Below, in pieces: positions 1 through 12,289 of a stretch of 64,000 bases of DNA; the stretch's first letter is position 1; each line of letters opens with the position of its first letter. The notes beneath the pieces were generated by a model. The model was not told the DNA's origin. It did no database searches and worked only from the letters and a program-made list of their open reading frames with translations. Origin of the DNA: Clavaria fumosa (taxonomy: Eukaryota > Basidiomycota > Agaricomycetes > Agaricales > Clavariaceae); the NCBI GenBank assembly GCA_951802425.1, contig OX637795.1:1-64000 (forward strand). Direction: 5' to 3'. Both the position numbers and the translations under genes were made by a program.

Positions 1-1404
1 ACTAACCTAACTAACCTAACTAAACTAACCTAACTAACCTAACTAACCTAACTAACCTAACTAACCTAACTAACCTAACTAACCTAACTAACCTAACTAA
101 CCTAACTAACCTAACCTAACTAAACTAACCTAACTAACCTAACTAACCTAACTAACCTAACTAACCTAACTAACCTAACTAACCTAACTAACCTAACCTA
201 ACCTAACTAACCTAACTAACCTAACCTAACTAACCTAACTAACCTAACTAACCTAACCTAACTAACCTAACCTAACTAACCTAACCTAACTAACCTAACC
301 TAACTAACCTAACCTAACTAACCTAACTAACCTAACTAACCTAACTAACCTAACTAACCTAACTAACCTAACTAACCTAACTAACCTAACTAACCTAACT
401 AACCTAACCAATAACCTAACTAACCTAACTAACCTAACCTAACCTAACCTAACTAACCTAACTAACCTAACTAACCTAACCTAACCTAACTAACCTAACT
501 AACCTACTAACCTAACTAACCTAACCTAACTAACCTAACTAACCTAACTAACCTAACTAACCTAACTAACCTAACTAACCTAACCTAACTAACCTAACCT
601 AACTAACCTAACCTAACTAACCTAACCTAACTAACCTAACTAACCTAACCTAACCTAACTAACCTAACCTAACTAACCTAACTAACCTAACTAACCTAAC
701 TAACCTAACTAACCTAACTAACCTAACTAACCTAACTAACCTAACTAACCTAACTAACCTAACCTAACTAACCTAACCTAACTAACCTAACCTAACTAAC
801 CTAACCTAACCTAACCTAACCTAACTAACCTAACCTAACTAACCTAACCTAACTAACCTAACTAACCTAACTAACCTAACTAACCTAACCTAACTAACCT
901 AACCTAACTAACCTAACTAACCTAACTAACCTAACTAACCTAACCTAACTAACCTAACTAACCTAACCTAACCTAACTAACCTAACTAACCTAACTAACC
1001 TAACCTAACTAACCTAACCTAACTAACCTAACTAACCTAACCTAACCTAACTAACCTAACTAACCTAACCTAACCTAACTAACCTAACTAACCTAACTAA
1101 CCTAACTAACCTAACCTAACTAACCTAACCTAACTAACCTAACTAACCTAACCTAACTAACCTAACTAACCTAACTAACCTAACTAACCTAACCTAACTA
1201 ACCTAACTAACCTAACTAACCTAACTAACCTAACTTAACTAACTAACCTAACTAACCTAACTAACTAACCTAACTAACCTAACTAACCTAACTAACCTAA
1301 CTAACCTAACTAACCTAACTAACTAACCTAACTAACCTAACCTAACTAACCTAACTAACCTAACTAACCTAACTAACCTAACTAACCTAACCTAACTAAC
1401 CTAA
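1..1404. repeat. Terminal telomere-like array, CCTAA/CTAA units
   Basis: The first 1.4 kb is made almost only of the 5-mer CCTAA and the 4-mer CTAA, mostly alternating to give a 9-bp unit (CTAACCTAA, or TTAGGTTAG on the G-rich strand), with runs of pure CCTAA. A few variant units occur, such as CTAAACTAA near 20 and 121. The C-rich strand runs inward from the left edge, as expected at the left end of a chromosome. No TTAGGG units are seen. The array gives way to the satellite at 1404/1405. It could in principle be an internal telomere-like tract, but its position at the window edge and the subtelomeric content beside it argue for a true end. Confidence 0.9.
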
Positions 1405-4400
1405 ATTACAAAAAACATTAAAAAACATTAAAAAACCCTTCAACAACACCTCCCGAACCTTGTGTATGCACTCTAAAATCATTAAAAACTATTAAAAACC
1501 ATTAAACACAACTGAAAAATTACAAAAAACATTAAAAAACATTAAAAAACCCTTCAACAACACCTCCCGAACCTTGTGTATGCACTCTAAAATCATTAAA
1601 AACTATTAAAAACCATTAAACACAACTGAAAAATTACAAAAAACATTAAAAAACATTAAAAAACCCTTCAACAACACCTCCCGAACCTTGTGTATGCACT
1701 CTAAAATCATTAAAAACTATTAAAAACCATTAAACACAACTGAAAAATTACAAAAAACATTAAAAAACATTAAAAAACCCTTCAACAACACCTCCCGAAC
1801 CTTGTGTATGCACTCTAAAATCATTAAAAACTATTAAAAACCATTAAACACAACTGAAAAATTACAAAAAACATTAAAAAACATTAAAAAACCCTTCAAC
1901 AACACCTCCCGAACCTTGTGTATGCACTCTAAAATCATTAAAAACTATTAAAAACCATTAAACACAACTGAAAAATTACAAAAAACATTAAAAAACATTA
2001 AAAAACCCTTCAACAACACCTCCCGAACCTTGTGTATGCACTCTAAAATCATTAAAAACTATTAAAAACCATTAAACACAACTGAAAAATTACAAAAAAC
2101 ATTAAAAAACATTAAAAAACCCTTCAACAACACCTCCCGAACCTTGTGTATGCACTCTAAAATCATTAAAAACTATTAAAAACCATTAAACACAACTGAA
2201 AAATTACAAAAAACATTAAAAAACATTAAAAAACCCTTCAACAACACCTCCCGAACCTTGTGTATGCACTCTAAAATCATTAAAAACTATTAAAAACCAT
2301 TAAACACAACTGAAAAATTACAAAAAACATTAAAAAACATTAAAAAACCCTTCAACAACACCTCCCGAACCTTGTGTATGCACTCTAAAATCATTAAAAA
2401 CTATTAAAAACCATTAAACACAACTGAAAAATTACAAAAAACATTAAAAAACATTAAAAAACCCTTCAACAACACCTCCCGAACCTTGTGTATGCACTCT
2501 AAAATCATTAAAAACTATTAAAAACCATTAAACACAACTGAAAAATTACAAAAAACATTAAAAAACATTAAAAAACCCTTCAACAACACCTCCCGAACCT
2601 TGTGTATGCACTCTAAAATCATTAAAAACTATTAAAAACCATTAAACACAACTGAAAAATTACAAAAAACATTAAAAAACATTAAAAAACCCTTCAACAA
2701 CACCTCCCGAACCTTGTGTATGCACTCTAAAATCATTAAAAACTATTAAAAACCATTAAACACAACTGAAAAATTACAAAAAACATTAAAAAACATTAAA
2801 AAACCCTTCAACAACACCTCCCGAACCTTGTGTATGCACTCTAAAATCATTAAAAACTATTAAAAACCATTAAACACAACTGAAAAATTACAAAAAACAT
2901 TAAAAAACATTAAAAAACCCTTCAACAACACCTCCCGAACCTTGTGTATGCACTCTAAAATCATTAAAAACTATTAAAAACCATTAAACACAACTGAAAA
3001 ATTACAAAAAACATTAAAAAACATTAAAAAACCCTTCAACAACACCTCCCGAACCTTGTGTATGCACTCTAAAATCATTAAAAACTATTAAAAACCATTA
3101 AACACAACTGAAAAATTACAAAAAACATTAAAAAACATTAAAAAACCCTTCAACAACACCTCCCGAACCTTGTGTATGCACTCTAAAATCATTAAAAACT
3201 ATTAAAAACCATTAAACACAACTGAAAAATTACAAAAAACATTAAAAAACATTAAAAAACCCTTCAACAACACCTCCCGAACCTTGTGTATGCACTCTAA
3301 AATCATTAAAAACTATTAAAAACCATTAAACACAACTGAAAAATTACAAAAAACATTAAAAAACATTAAAAAACCCTTCAACAACACCTCCCGAACCTTG
3401 TGTATGCACTCTAAAATCATTAAAAACTATTAAAAACCATTAAACACAACTGAAAAATTACAAAAAACATTAAAAAACATTAAAAAACCCTTCAACAACA
3501 CCTCCCGAACCTTGTGTATGCACTCTAAAATCATTAAAAACTATTAAAAACCATTAAACACAACTGAAAAATTACAAAAAACATTAAAAAACATTAAAAA
3601 ACCCTTCAACAACACCTCCCGAACCTTGTGTATGCACTCTAAAATCATTAAAAACTATTAAAAACCATTAAACACAACTGAAAAATTACAAAAAACATTA
3701 AAAAACATTAAAAAACCCTTCAACAACACCTCCCGAACCTTGTGTATGCACTCTAAAATCATTAAAAACTATTAAAAACCATTAAACACAACTGAAAAAT
3801 TACAAAAAACATTAAAAAACATTAAAAAACCCTTCAACAACACCTCCCGAACCTTGTGTATGCACTCTAAAATCATTAAAAACTATTAAAAACCATTAAA
3901 CACAACTGAAAAATTACAAAAAACATTAAAAAACATTAAAAAACCCTTCAACAACACCTCCCGAACCTTGTGTATGCACTCTAAAATCATTAAAAACTAT
4001 TAAAAACCATTAAACACAACTGAAAAATTACAAAAAACATTAAAAAACATTAAAAAACCCTTCAACAACACCTCCCGAACCTTGTGTATGCACTCTAAAA
4101 TCATTAAAAACTATTAAAAACCATTAAACACAACTGAAAAATTACAAAAAACATTAAAAAACATTAAAAAACCCTTCAACAACACCTCCCGAACCTTGTG
4201 TATGCACTCTAAAATCATTAAAAACTATTAAAAACCATTAAACACAACTGAAAAATTACAAAAAACATTAAAAAACATTAAAAAACCCTTCAACAACACC
4301 TCCCGAACCTTGTGTATGCACTCTAAAATCATTAAAAACTATTAAAAACCATTAAACACAACTGAAAAATTACAAAAAACATTAAAAAACATTAAAAAAC

Positions 4401-4758
4401 CCTTCAACAACACCTCCCGAACCTTGTGTATGCACTCTAAAATCATTAAAAACTATTAAAAACCATTAAACACAACTGAAAAATTACAAAAAACATTAAA
4501 AAACATTAAAAAACCCTTCAACAACACCTCCCGAACCTTGTGTATGCACTCTAAAATCATTAAAAACTATTAAAAACCATTAAACACAACTGAAAAATTA
4601 CAAAAAACATTAAAAAACATTAAAAAACCCTTCAACAACACCTCCCGAACCTTGTGTATGCACTCTAAAATCATTAAAAACTATTAAAAACCATTAAACA
4701 CAACTGAAAAATTACAAAAAACATTAAAAAACATTAAAAAACCCTTCAACAACACCTC
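1405..4758. repeat. 114-bp subtelomeric satellite, about 29.4 copies
   Basis: Copies start at 1405, 1519, 1633 and every 114 bp to 4711, giving 29 full units and a 48-bp partial unit that breaks off in ACACCTC at 4758. The monomer is AT-rich with several ATTAAAAA-type tracts and a short GC-richer core (CCTCCCGAACC). By eye I found no difference between copies over 3.35 kb. There is no ORF and no gene in it. It joins the telomere array directly, with no spacer. Near-identity of all copies implies recent amplification or continuing homogenisation. Confidence 0.95.
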
Positions 4759-4791
4759 AGATCATCGACCCATGTGCATCCCCTGCTGATC

Positions 4792-6840
4792 ATCCTTCAC
4801 CCATATTGTATATTCACATGAATCTGCAACCCACCTTAAGAAATGCAATTTTCTTTCCACATTTCCTCAGTATTTCTTGTCCACATGGATGACATTGTTA
4901 TGCCTTCCTGTCTCCACTACCAACCAAGGGCCTTCTTCTTCCATTCCATCTAGCATCCATTCAAGCCCTCATCCATCCGAGGTGCTCCCTGTTGCCCCTG
5001 TAGCACCATCAGATAGTCACCCATGTACCAGCATACCATTGCCCTTGTATGATTGTCTGCTCTCCTGTCTCTTCCCCATTCTCTTCATTCAGCAATTGTG
5101 TCTCCCCCATGTGTTGATAGCTGTGGGCCACACACTTTGATACACATGCTTTCAAGCTTTGACACAAACTCAACTCATAACTTAACTGACTTTGTGAGAT
5201 GGGGCATCCAGGACACCCACTTTGACATTCACATCTAATCAACTTTGTGTGTCATGTGGGCATGGCAGTCCTGGACACCCACCTTGAGGTACACATCCAG
5301 TCAACTTACTTTGTACATTATGAGAGATGTGGGTGTCCTGGTCCTCCTGGCATGGCTTACCTGTATCTGTATGATGTCCCAGCCTGCATCACATTGGATC
5401 TTGGTAGGTATGTAAGACCTAGGTTTGGCATGCTAAGAGTGAGTAGCACAGGTGGTGTAAGTAGGATGGAGGGTGGACAGTGTGAGTGGAGTGAGTGGGT
5501 GGCACAGGCAAGGTGAGTAAGGCAGGTGGCACAAGTGAGGAGGTGCAAGTGAGGCAAGCCATGTGGTGTAGCACCAATGAGGTGAGTGGGCTGCTCATGT
5601 TCATCAGTCATTGCTTATGTGTGCCATACAGTGCCTAGGCTATGTCCATGCTGCTCATAGCAACCCACCTCCAGACCCTGTTCTTTTTTCCCTTCCCCAG
5701 GTAGTCCAGCACAATGCAGTTCTGCCTCCACCCCTTCCTTGCCATGTGCTATCCACTCTATGCTGCTTGTCTTGTTCTTCTGTCTAGGAGTCTTGAGACA
5801 GAAGAACAAGACAAGCAGCATAGAGTGGATAGCACATGGCAAGGAAGGGGTGGAGGCAGAACTGCATTGTGCTGGACTACCTGGGGAAGGGAAATCTGTC
5901 TAGGAGTCTTGTGATTAACATGGACCCAAAAGCAGCATAGAGTGGATAGCACATGGCAAGGAAGGGGAGGAGGCAGAACTGCATTGTGCTGGACTACCTG
6001 GGGAAGGGAAAAAAGAACAGGGTCTGGAGGTGGGTTGCTATGAGCAGCATGGACATAGCCTAGGCACTGTATGGCACACATAAGCAATGACTGATGAACA
6101 TGAGCAGCCCACTCACCTCATTGGTGCTACACCACATGGCTTGCCTCACTTGCACCTCCTCACTTGTGCCACCTGCCTTACTCACCTTGCCTGTGCCACC
6201 CACTCACTCCACTCACACTGTCCACCCTCCATCCTACTTACACCACCTGTGCTACTCACTCTTAGCATGCCAAACCTAGGTCTTACATACCTACCAAGAT
6301 CCAATGTGATGCAGGCTGGGACATCATACAGATACAGGTAAGCCATGCCAGGAGGACCAGGACACCCACATCTCTCATAATGTACAAAGTAAGTTGACTG
6401 GATGTGTACCTCAAGGTGGGTGTCCAGGACTGCCATGCCCACATGACACACAAAGTTGATTAGATGTGAATGTCAAAGTGGGTGTCCTGGATGCCCCATC
6501 TCACAAAGTCAGTTAAGTTATGAGTTGAGTTTGTGTCAAAGCTTGAAAGCATGTGTATCAAAGTGTGTGGCCCACAGCTATCAACACATGGGGGAGACAC
6601 AATTGCTGAATGAAGAGAATGGGGAAGAGACAGGAGAGCAGACAATCATACAAGGGCAATGGTATGCTGGTACATGGGTGACTATCTGATGGTGCTACAG
6701 GGGCAACAGGGAGCACCTCGGATGGATGAGGGCTTGAATGGATGCTAGATGGAATGGAAGAAGAAGGCCCTTGGTTGGTAGTGGAGACAGGAAGGCATAA
6801 CAATGTCATCCATGTGGACAAGAAATACTGATGAAATGTG
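4792..6840. repeat. Large inverted repeat (palindrome), copy 1
   Basis: Sequence from about 4858 reads forward to 5790 and then back as its reverse complement to 6840. The centre is CTTGTCTTGTTCTTCTGTCT, ten unpaired bases, then the complement. The right arm is about 115 bp longer because a second block (GTGGATAGCACATGGCAAGG and neighbours) is present at 5895-6008. The arms are not identical: near the centre one has CCACCCCTTCC where the other gives CCTCCCCTTCC. The unit begins at ATCCTTCACCC (4792), the same point as in copy 3. Short ORFs here mirror each other on both strands and look like chance. Palindromes 2 and 3 are at 30935-32778 and 43431-46147. Confidence 0.9.
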
Positions 6841-8377
6841 AGGTGGCTCCTTGTGACTCCATCCCTCAGGCCCAGTCCTCTTGGGACTTCAAACCCTGGT
6901 CCCTCTGGATTTGCTTATTTGGACCCCCCTCTGAAGGAGGGGGTACTGGTGCAGCCAATTTTGTGTCTGTGTCTACATCCTGCTGGGCCCTGCCCTGGTC
7001 CTCCAGGCAGGGTGTCACACAGGGTGTCTTAGGATGGCCCCAGGGCCTCCAAGATACCTACAGCTCCAGAAAGACCCTTGCCTTCTATTCCCCAATATTC
7101 TCTCCTCCTTCCTCTCAGTCATGCCCTCCAGTTCTCTCTGCCATGCCAGCCCCTGGCAAGATCCTGTGTCCAGTTGAGTACCACCTTTGTCTATTTGCTG
7201 GGTCAGATGGTCCAGTGAACCCAGAGGTAGATACAGGTGGCTCTGGACCTCGACCCTCCGTGGTCTGAGTCCAATGCATGGTGCTGGGCCCCACTCTCAT
7301 TCCTGTCAGGCACTTGGGCACCCATTTTGCCAATCCTCTTGGCCAGCAGGCACTGCATGAACCTGATGTTGTTCCTCTTGGCCAGCAGGCCCTGCCCCCA
7401 CATGCGGGGGATGCTGCACCCCACTCTAGGGTCTTGTGCCTGCTGCAGCTGTGGTCCTTCAGCTCTGCATGCAGATGCTGCTCCCCACTCTGTGGGATCG
7501 TGCCCAGCCTCGGCTGTGGCCCCTCAGGTCCTGTGCCTGGGTCTCTACATCATATACATGACTCCATCTGACCCTCTTGGCCAGACTTGTGTGCAGCTGT
7601 TGCTACACTCCTTCAGCTGATGTTCCCCATGTTGGGGGCTTATGCCCAGCCTCAGCTCCACAGACTTGTGCCCAGTGTCAGCTGCAGCCCCTTGAGTCCT
7701 CTTCCCAGCTGCAGCCATGGGTTGCCCCCTCAGCTCCCCTCTCCCTTGGCTCCCCTCTCCCTTGGCTCCCATGTGCAGATGCCACTCTCTCTGTGGTCTT
7801 GCACCTGGCTGGGGCTGCAATCCCTCAGCTCCTATGCTCAGATGCAGCTCCCACTCTGTGGACTTGTGTCCAGCTGCAGCTGTGGTCCCTCACCCAAGCT
7901 GGATGCTGCTTTCTCTCTGTGTGAGCATCTGTGGCTGTGATATTGTGCCTGGCTGCAGCCACAGTCCCTGGCTCCTGTGCGGGGATGCCATGGTGCACTT
8001 GAGGCTTCTTCCCTCTCTGTGGACTCGCATGCAGCTGTGGCTGGGTCCCTGAGATCCTGCATTCAGATGCTGCTCCTCAGCCCCAGAACATGGCCACTGC
8101 TCCTCACTTTGCCCTTCTGCAGCTGTGGCCCCTCAACTCCTGTACATGAATGGTCCCATGTAATTCAATAAATATCATTGCTAATTTAACCTGTCCCTCA
8201 GGCCCCTCACATGGGTGCTGCTTCCCCATTTCCACAGACTTGCACCTGTGGCTGCAGAGCCTCAGCTCTGGCAGATGGGTGCTGCTCCCCACTGCACAGT
8301 TTTGCATAGTGAGGGAGGACCAGAAGTGGAAACTTGGCATTTCTGCCTGGTCCTCCTGCCTTGGCCCACTGTGTGCC
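6841..8377. repeat. CTG-rich degenerate minisatellite segment, copy 1
   Basis: This stretch is a low-complexity series of related 60-75 bp blocks (CAGCTGTGGCCCCTCAG, GGCCAGCAGGC, CACTCTGTGG and similar). It is closely similar to 46148-47940 in the same order, and in both places it sits between the large palindrome and a gag 3' end. Many overlapping ORFs exist on both strands, but none resembles a known family and they reflect the stop-poor composition. I infer that it is the downstream internal part of the minus-strand LTR element whose gag ends at 8378. Confidence 0.75.
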
Positions 8378-11220
8378 TCAGTCCAGTGCTCCTGCAGCTG
8401 TGGCTAATTGCTCTAACACCTTAGTGTTGCCACAGCTTGGCTAGCCACCAAGCCGGCTCAATGAGCTTCGGCTTTGGCTTCACAAGCTGAAGCTGTAGCC
8501 ATGGCTGCAGCTCCAGCTGCAGCTTGAAGCTGACTCAAGCTGTAGCTGTGGCTACAGCTGGCTAGCTGTGGCTTGCAGCCAGCTAATAATGGGAACTGGC
8601 CTAGAATTACAAAAATACCATTATAGAACTACATCTCATCATCATCATCCTGGGCAATGGTGGCTAATACCTTGTCAAACACAGTGTCAAAGTCATCCAG
8701 TAACATGTCTCCAAGAAGATCTTCCTCCAGGGCAGGATTGACAGACATCAATGTCTCTAACCATGCATACAAGAATAGAGAGAAGCAGCTGCCTGGTGAT
8801 AGACAACAGTTGCAGACCCAGATAAGCATAGTGGAGGGCAGTGGAGGGCAGTGGAGGAGGAAAAAAAGAATTCTTTGCCCCATTGATGGATGTCTTGGGA
8901 GCTGCAGCTTGAGCAGCCACTGTGCAGCTTGGAAAAAGCCTCAAGCTGAAGCTGAAGCTGATGTCAAGCCAAGCCAATCGATTGGCTTGGCTTGGCTTAT
9001 GACCAGCTGGGCTTCAGCTTGAAGCTGCAGCAACACTATAACACCTCCGTTGCGTAGAGGATCTCATCCTCTTCCACTTCCCAGATTCCAGCAACCTGGT
9101 CGCTTTCCGCCTCCTCCTCGAGCTCTTCAAGGACGAAGAGCTCGTCTGAATCGTACTGGTCTCCGCAACCAGTGTAGTCGTCTTCCACGACTTCTGGCTC
9201 CTCACTTTCAACCGCAGGTGTTTCCTGCGGTTCCTCAGGCTCTGTCTCGCCCGGATCCTCTTGTAAGGCATAGTTCCTTACATTTCCCCTAAAAGCCTCT
9301 GGCTTTCGCTGTGACTGAGGGCACACATTCGCATAGTGCCCTGCTTTCCCGCACACATAGCATGTTAGAGGAGCTTTCTGCTCCTCTCTGCCTCGTACCC
9401 CAATCTTGGGCACCGCCTTAGGCAGTTCTAGCCGAGGTTTGCTCCCTCCGGCTTGGGCACGCTCGTCCCATGCTCGGTCAATCCGCAGGGGAACAGGTTC
9501 CCCTGGCCTATGGTCTGTGTGCGGCCAATACGGCCGCAGTCTCACAAACCTCTGCCCCACAGGCACTCTGCCTGTGGGTGGGTTTCCTTTGGGACCTGGC
9601 TGGTTCCCTGCTGAAGGCACTGCCCTCCGCTGCTGGAGGTAGTGGAGGGTCACTTCCACTTGGCGACTAGCATCGATAATATCCTCAACCGAGGATAACT
9701 CAATGCTAATCGTGTGAGTTTTGAAGATGGCCTCCACCATCTCGTTAGGCAGTCCGTTAAGGAACTGCCTTTTCATCGTACCGGCATCAGGTGGGGTGAG
9801 CATTCTCTCTGCCACCTGGACCAGTTCGTTCCAGAATCCTAAGGCACCCTTCGCCTTTGTAAACTTCACCTGGTAGAAGGCATCCACTGCCTTCTGGGCT
9901 GTTACCTCAGTCAGGAACCACTTAAACATAGCGGTTATCAATTCTCCGAAGGTCCACCTTCGAGGAGCATGGGATAGGCCCATTACTTCTTGGGTATACC
10001 AAGTAGCGGCTATTCTGCTTAAGCATGACCCCACTAGCATAACACATTGGCGTTCCAACTGCAGGCCGACTACTCTATAGAAGTAGAAGTAATTAAGGAG
10101 GCCATCAAGCCACCTTTCCCAGACGACAAGGTCGTCTCGTCCATCATAAAGCTCAGGGGGGTCAATCTTAATCCCCTTAATCTCAGCTATTGCCTCAGGC
10201 AATAGCGAGGTTTTATCTCATATCATCACAAGGTAGCAATGTAATACATCGCTCTGGTAATTTGTAGAACTCAGGAATACCTCCCAAGTAATCTCCCACT
10301 CCTTCTGGGGCGGTTCCATCCATCCAAACAGGCCCATCCGGCCCGTTGGCTCTCGCTGACCCAGCTGTGGATAGTATGACATAAGCCATGGCTCCGGCCC
10401 CGCTGTTTCTCGAGGGCTGCCGCCCTCTATTCCTGGTTCGCCAGGGGTTTGAGAACCGTCCGTGTGGTTCTCCCTTCGCCACCCTTCCTCGCGGTCGGCT
10501 GGCGCCGACCATCTGGCCTCTGGGGCTACCCTTGAGGGCACCTGACTCAGCGGGGCAAGCCCCACTTTGGGTTCCAACGAATCATGGCATTGCCGCCATA
10601 AGGGAGCTGCTAGCGCGGTTCCCTGCTCATCTAGCAAGTCCAACACCCACCTCACATGGGTAGCCTCCTCACTTAGCCGTTGCCAAATAGTGGCTTGGCA
10701 ATTTTTCATCGCCCTTACAAGAGCCTCAAACTCTTCATCCTGGTGGGAGAGTTCCACCTGAATGTCTGAGAGTCTCTCAGCTACAGCGTTAGCTCGTGCT
10801 ATTGCTGTGGGCTCGTCTCCACTATTGGAGGGAGCCCGTGAGCTTGACCGCTCTTGCGGCCACCTCTCGCAGGTTTCTAAGGGCTCCCTGCCCTTTCCTT
10901 TTGAAGGCCCGGCCTTCTCAAATGATGGCGCCTTGCCAGTGACGTGGCATTTCGGACCTAATGCTGTCATCAGGGGCCGGTGACACCACATCAGCCCTTA
11001 GCGGGGGTTCACTGCTGGGCTTGACAGAGGGTCCTATTCCCTCTGGCTGCGCGACGCCTGTGTCGCGCACAGGTCCTACCAAGGGAGGAGTTTCTCCTCC
11101 CTTCTTGTTGTGCTTTTTCTGTGCGGCTATACGGGTGTAACCCATTTCTAACCACTCTCGTTGTGTTGAAGGTTCAAAAAAGTTGTAATGCTTTCTATCC
11201 CTCAAAAGAACCAGACTCAA
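8378..11220 (-). pseudogene. Ty3/gypsy-type gag polyprotein, broken
   Basis: The longest open part (10202 to the insertion) encodes a gag-like capsid region (PPELYDGRDDLVVWERWLDG), a basic linker and one CCHC zinc knuckle (CYVCGKAGHYANVC), then a very acidic tail. The frame continues upstream through a single TGA (10218-10220) into 257 more codons and then needs a frame change near 10985 to reach the first ATG at 11220. Downstream, the hAT insert at 8422-9038 splits the last residues; beyond it the frame resumes and stops at 8378. The 5' LTR lies immediately upstream at 11233. Three lesions make it non-functional. No protease or reverse transcriptase follows it. Confidence 0.85.
8422..9038. 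mobile_element. hAT-type non-autonomous transposon with perfect 8-bp target duplication
   Basis: The left end TAGTGTTGCCACAGC and the right end GCTGCAGCAACACTA are inverted termini of hAT type. The 8-bp sequence TAACACCT flanks both sides (8414-8421 and 9039-9046), the size hAT transposases make. Removing the insert restores an open gag C-terminus, and the paralogous locus near 47950-47990 shows the uninterrupted sequence. The inside is 617 bp of AGCTTGAAGC-type subterminal repeats plus a short minus ORF (8629-8883) with an acidic end, possibly a transposase remnant. Termini of the same type bound the 4.9-kb element at 20754-25635. Confidence 0.9.
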
Positions 11221-11232
11221 CTGTATATTGAG

Positions 11233-12268
11233 TGTAGTAGTTCTATGTAGAGGGATCTACCCTCTCTGTACAGTCGCGACACTATATATAGGTGAGCAGC
11301 CCTCTAGTGGCCGCTGATGTAAGCATAGCCTAAGCGGCTATGCTGGTAGACTATTATGGTAGGTAGATTATGTAATACAAGAACAGGAAAGGCCTATAGC
11401 CTTACATCTGGGCAAAGCATATGCACACACACTCTGCTCAGAAGTATGCATATCGTACGTGTACAATATGCGTACTTCTGGGCAAAGGACATGTGCACAC
11501 TGCCATACACTGCTCAGGAGTATGCATATCGTATGCATATCGTTCGCATACAATATGCGTACTTCTGGGCAGAGGATATGTGCACATTGCTCAGAAGTAT
11601 GCATATCATTCATGTACAATATCCACACTCTTCCCAGAAGTATGCATATTGTATGTGAACAATAGCGTACTTCTGGGCAAAGCATATGTGCACACACTCT
11701 GCTCAGAAGTACACATATTGTTCTTCTGGGCAGAGGACATGCGCACACTGCCATACACTGCCCAGAAGTATGCATATTGTACGTGAACGATATGTGTACT
11801 TCTGAGCAGAGTGCGTGTGCATGTCCTCTGCCCAGAAGTATGCATATCATATGTGTACAATATGCATAGTTCTGAGCAGAGTGTGTGTGCATATGCTTTG
11901 CCCAGAAGTACACTATCGTTCACATACAATATGCATACTTCTGGGAAGTGTGTGGATATTGTATGTGAATGATATGCATACACACTTTCCAAGAAGTACG
12001 CATATCCTCTGCCCAGAAGTATGCATATTGTTCATGTACGATATGCATACACACTCTACCCAGAAGTATGCATATTGTTCGCATACAATATGTGTACACA
12101 CTCTGCCCAGAAGCACACATATCATTTGTGTATGATATGCGTACTTCTGGGACAGCCAACATATCTATATCATTCATGAGACCAAGACTTATTTATGTGT
12201 GGGAAATAGCTCAAATCCTTAGACTGTACTCAGACCTAGCCTAACCCTAATTACAAAAATCTACTACA
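11233..12268 (-). mobile_element. LTR of the minus-strand gypsy-type element
   Basis: On the minus strand the repeat starts TGTAGTAGATTTTTG (12268) and ends CTACTACA (11233), so its ends are perfect 8-bp inverted repeats with TG..CA. A TATA-like CTATATATAG lies about 50 bp inside the 3' end. The U3 portion (about 11400-12150) is an array of palindromes around GCATATCGT and CTTCTGGGC. The first 45 bases contain telomere-like TTAGGGTTAGG. A truncated relative ends at 37479. Gag starts just downstream on the same strand, consistent with a 5' LTR. Confidence 0.85.
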
Positions 12269-12289
12269 ATATTCCCTACAAACCATCTA

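Noticed and set aside
5247..6689. Mirror-image ORFs of 61-109 aa on both strands of the large palindromes
   Set aside because: They occur in pairs only because the arms are complementary; composition is repeat-like and no family or start context supports them.
7203..7940. Many overlapping ORFs in the CTG-rich segments (also 46140-48347)
   Set aside because: All six frames are open for long stretches; proteins are low-complexity Cys/Leu/Pro/Ser and differ between the two paralogous copies.
10218..10220. TGA as a sense codon or a programmed read-through in gag
   Set aside because: TGA stops appear in five other unrelated dead elements, and the long genes A and B contain none in frame.
11356..12135. 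Tyr/His/Cys-rich ORFs in the LTR
   Set aside because: They are translations of the palindrome array inside the LTR in both directions.
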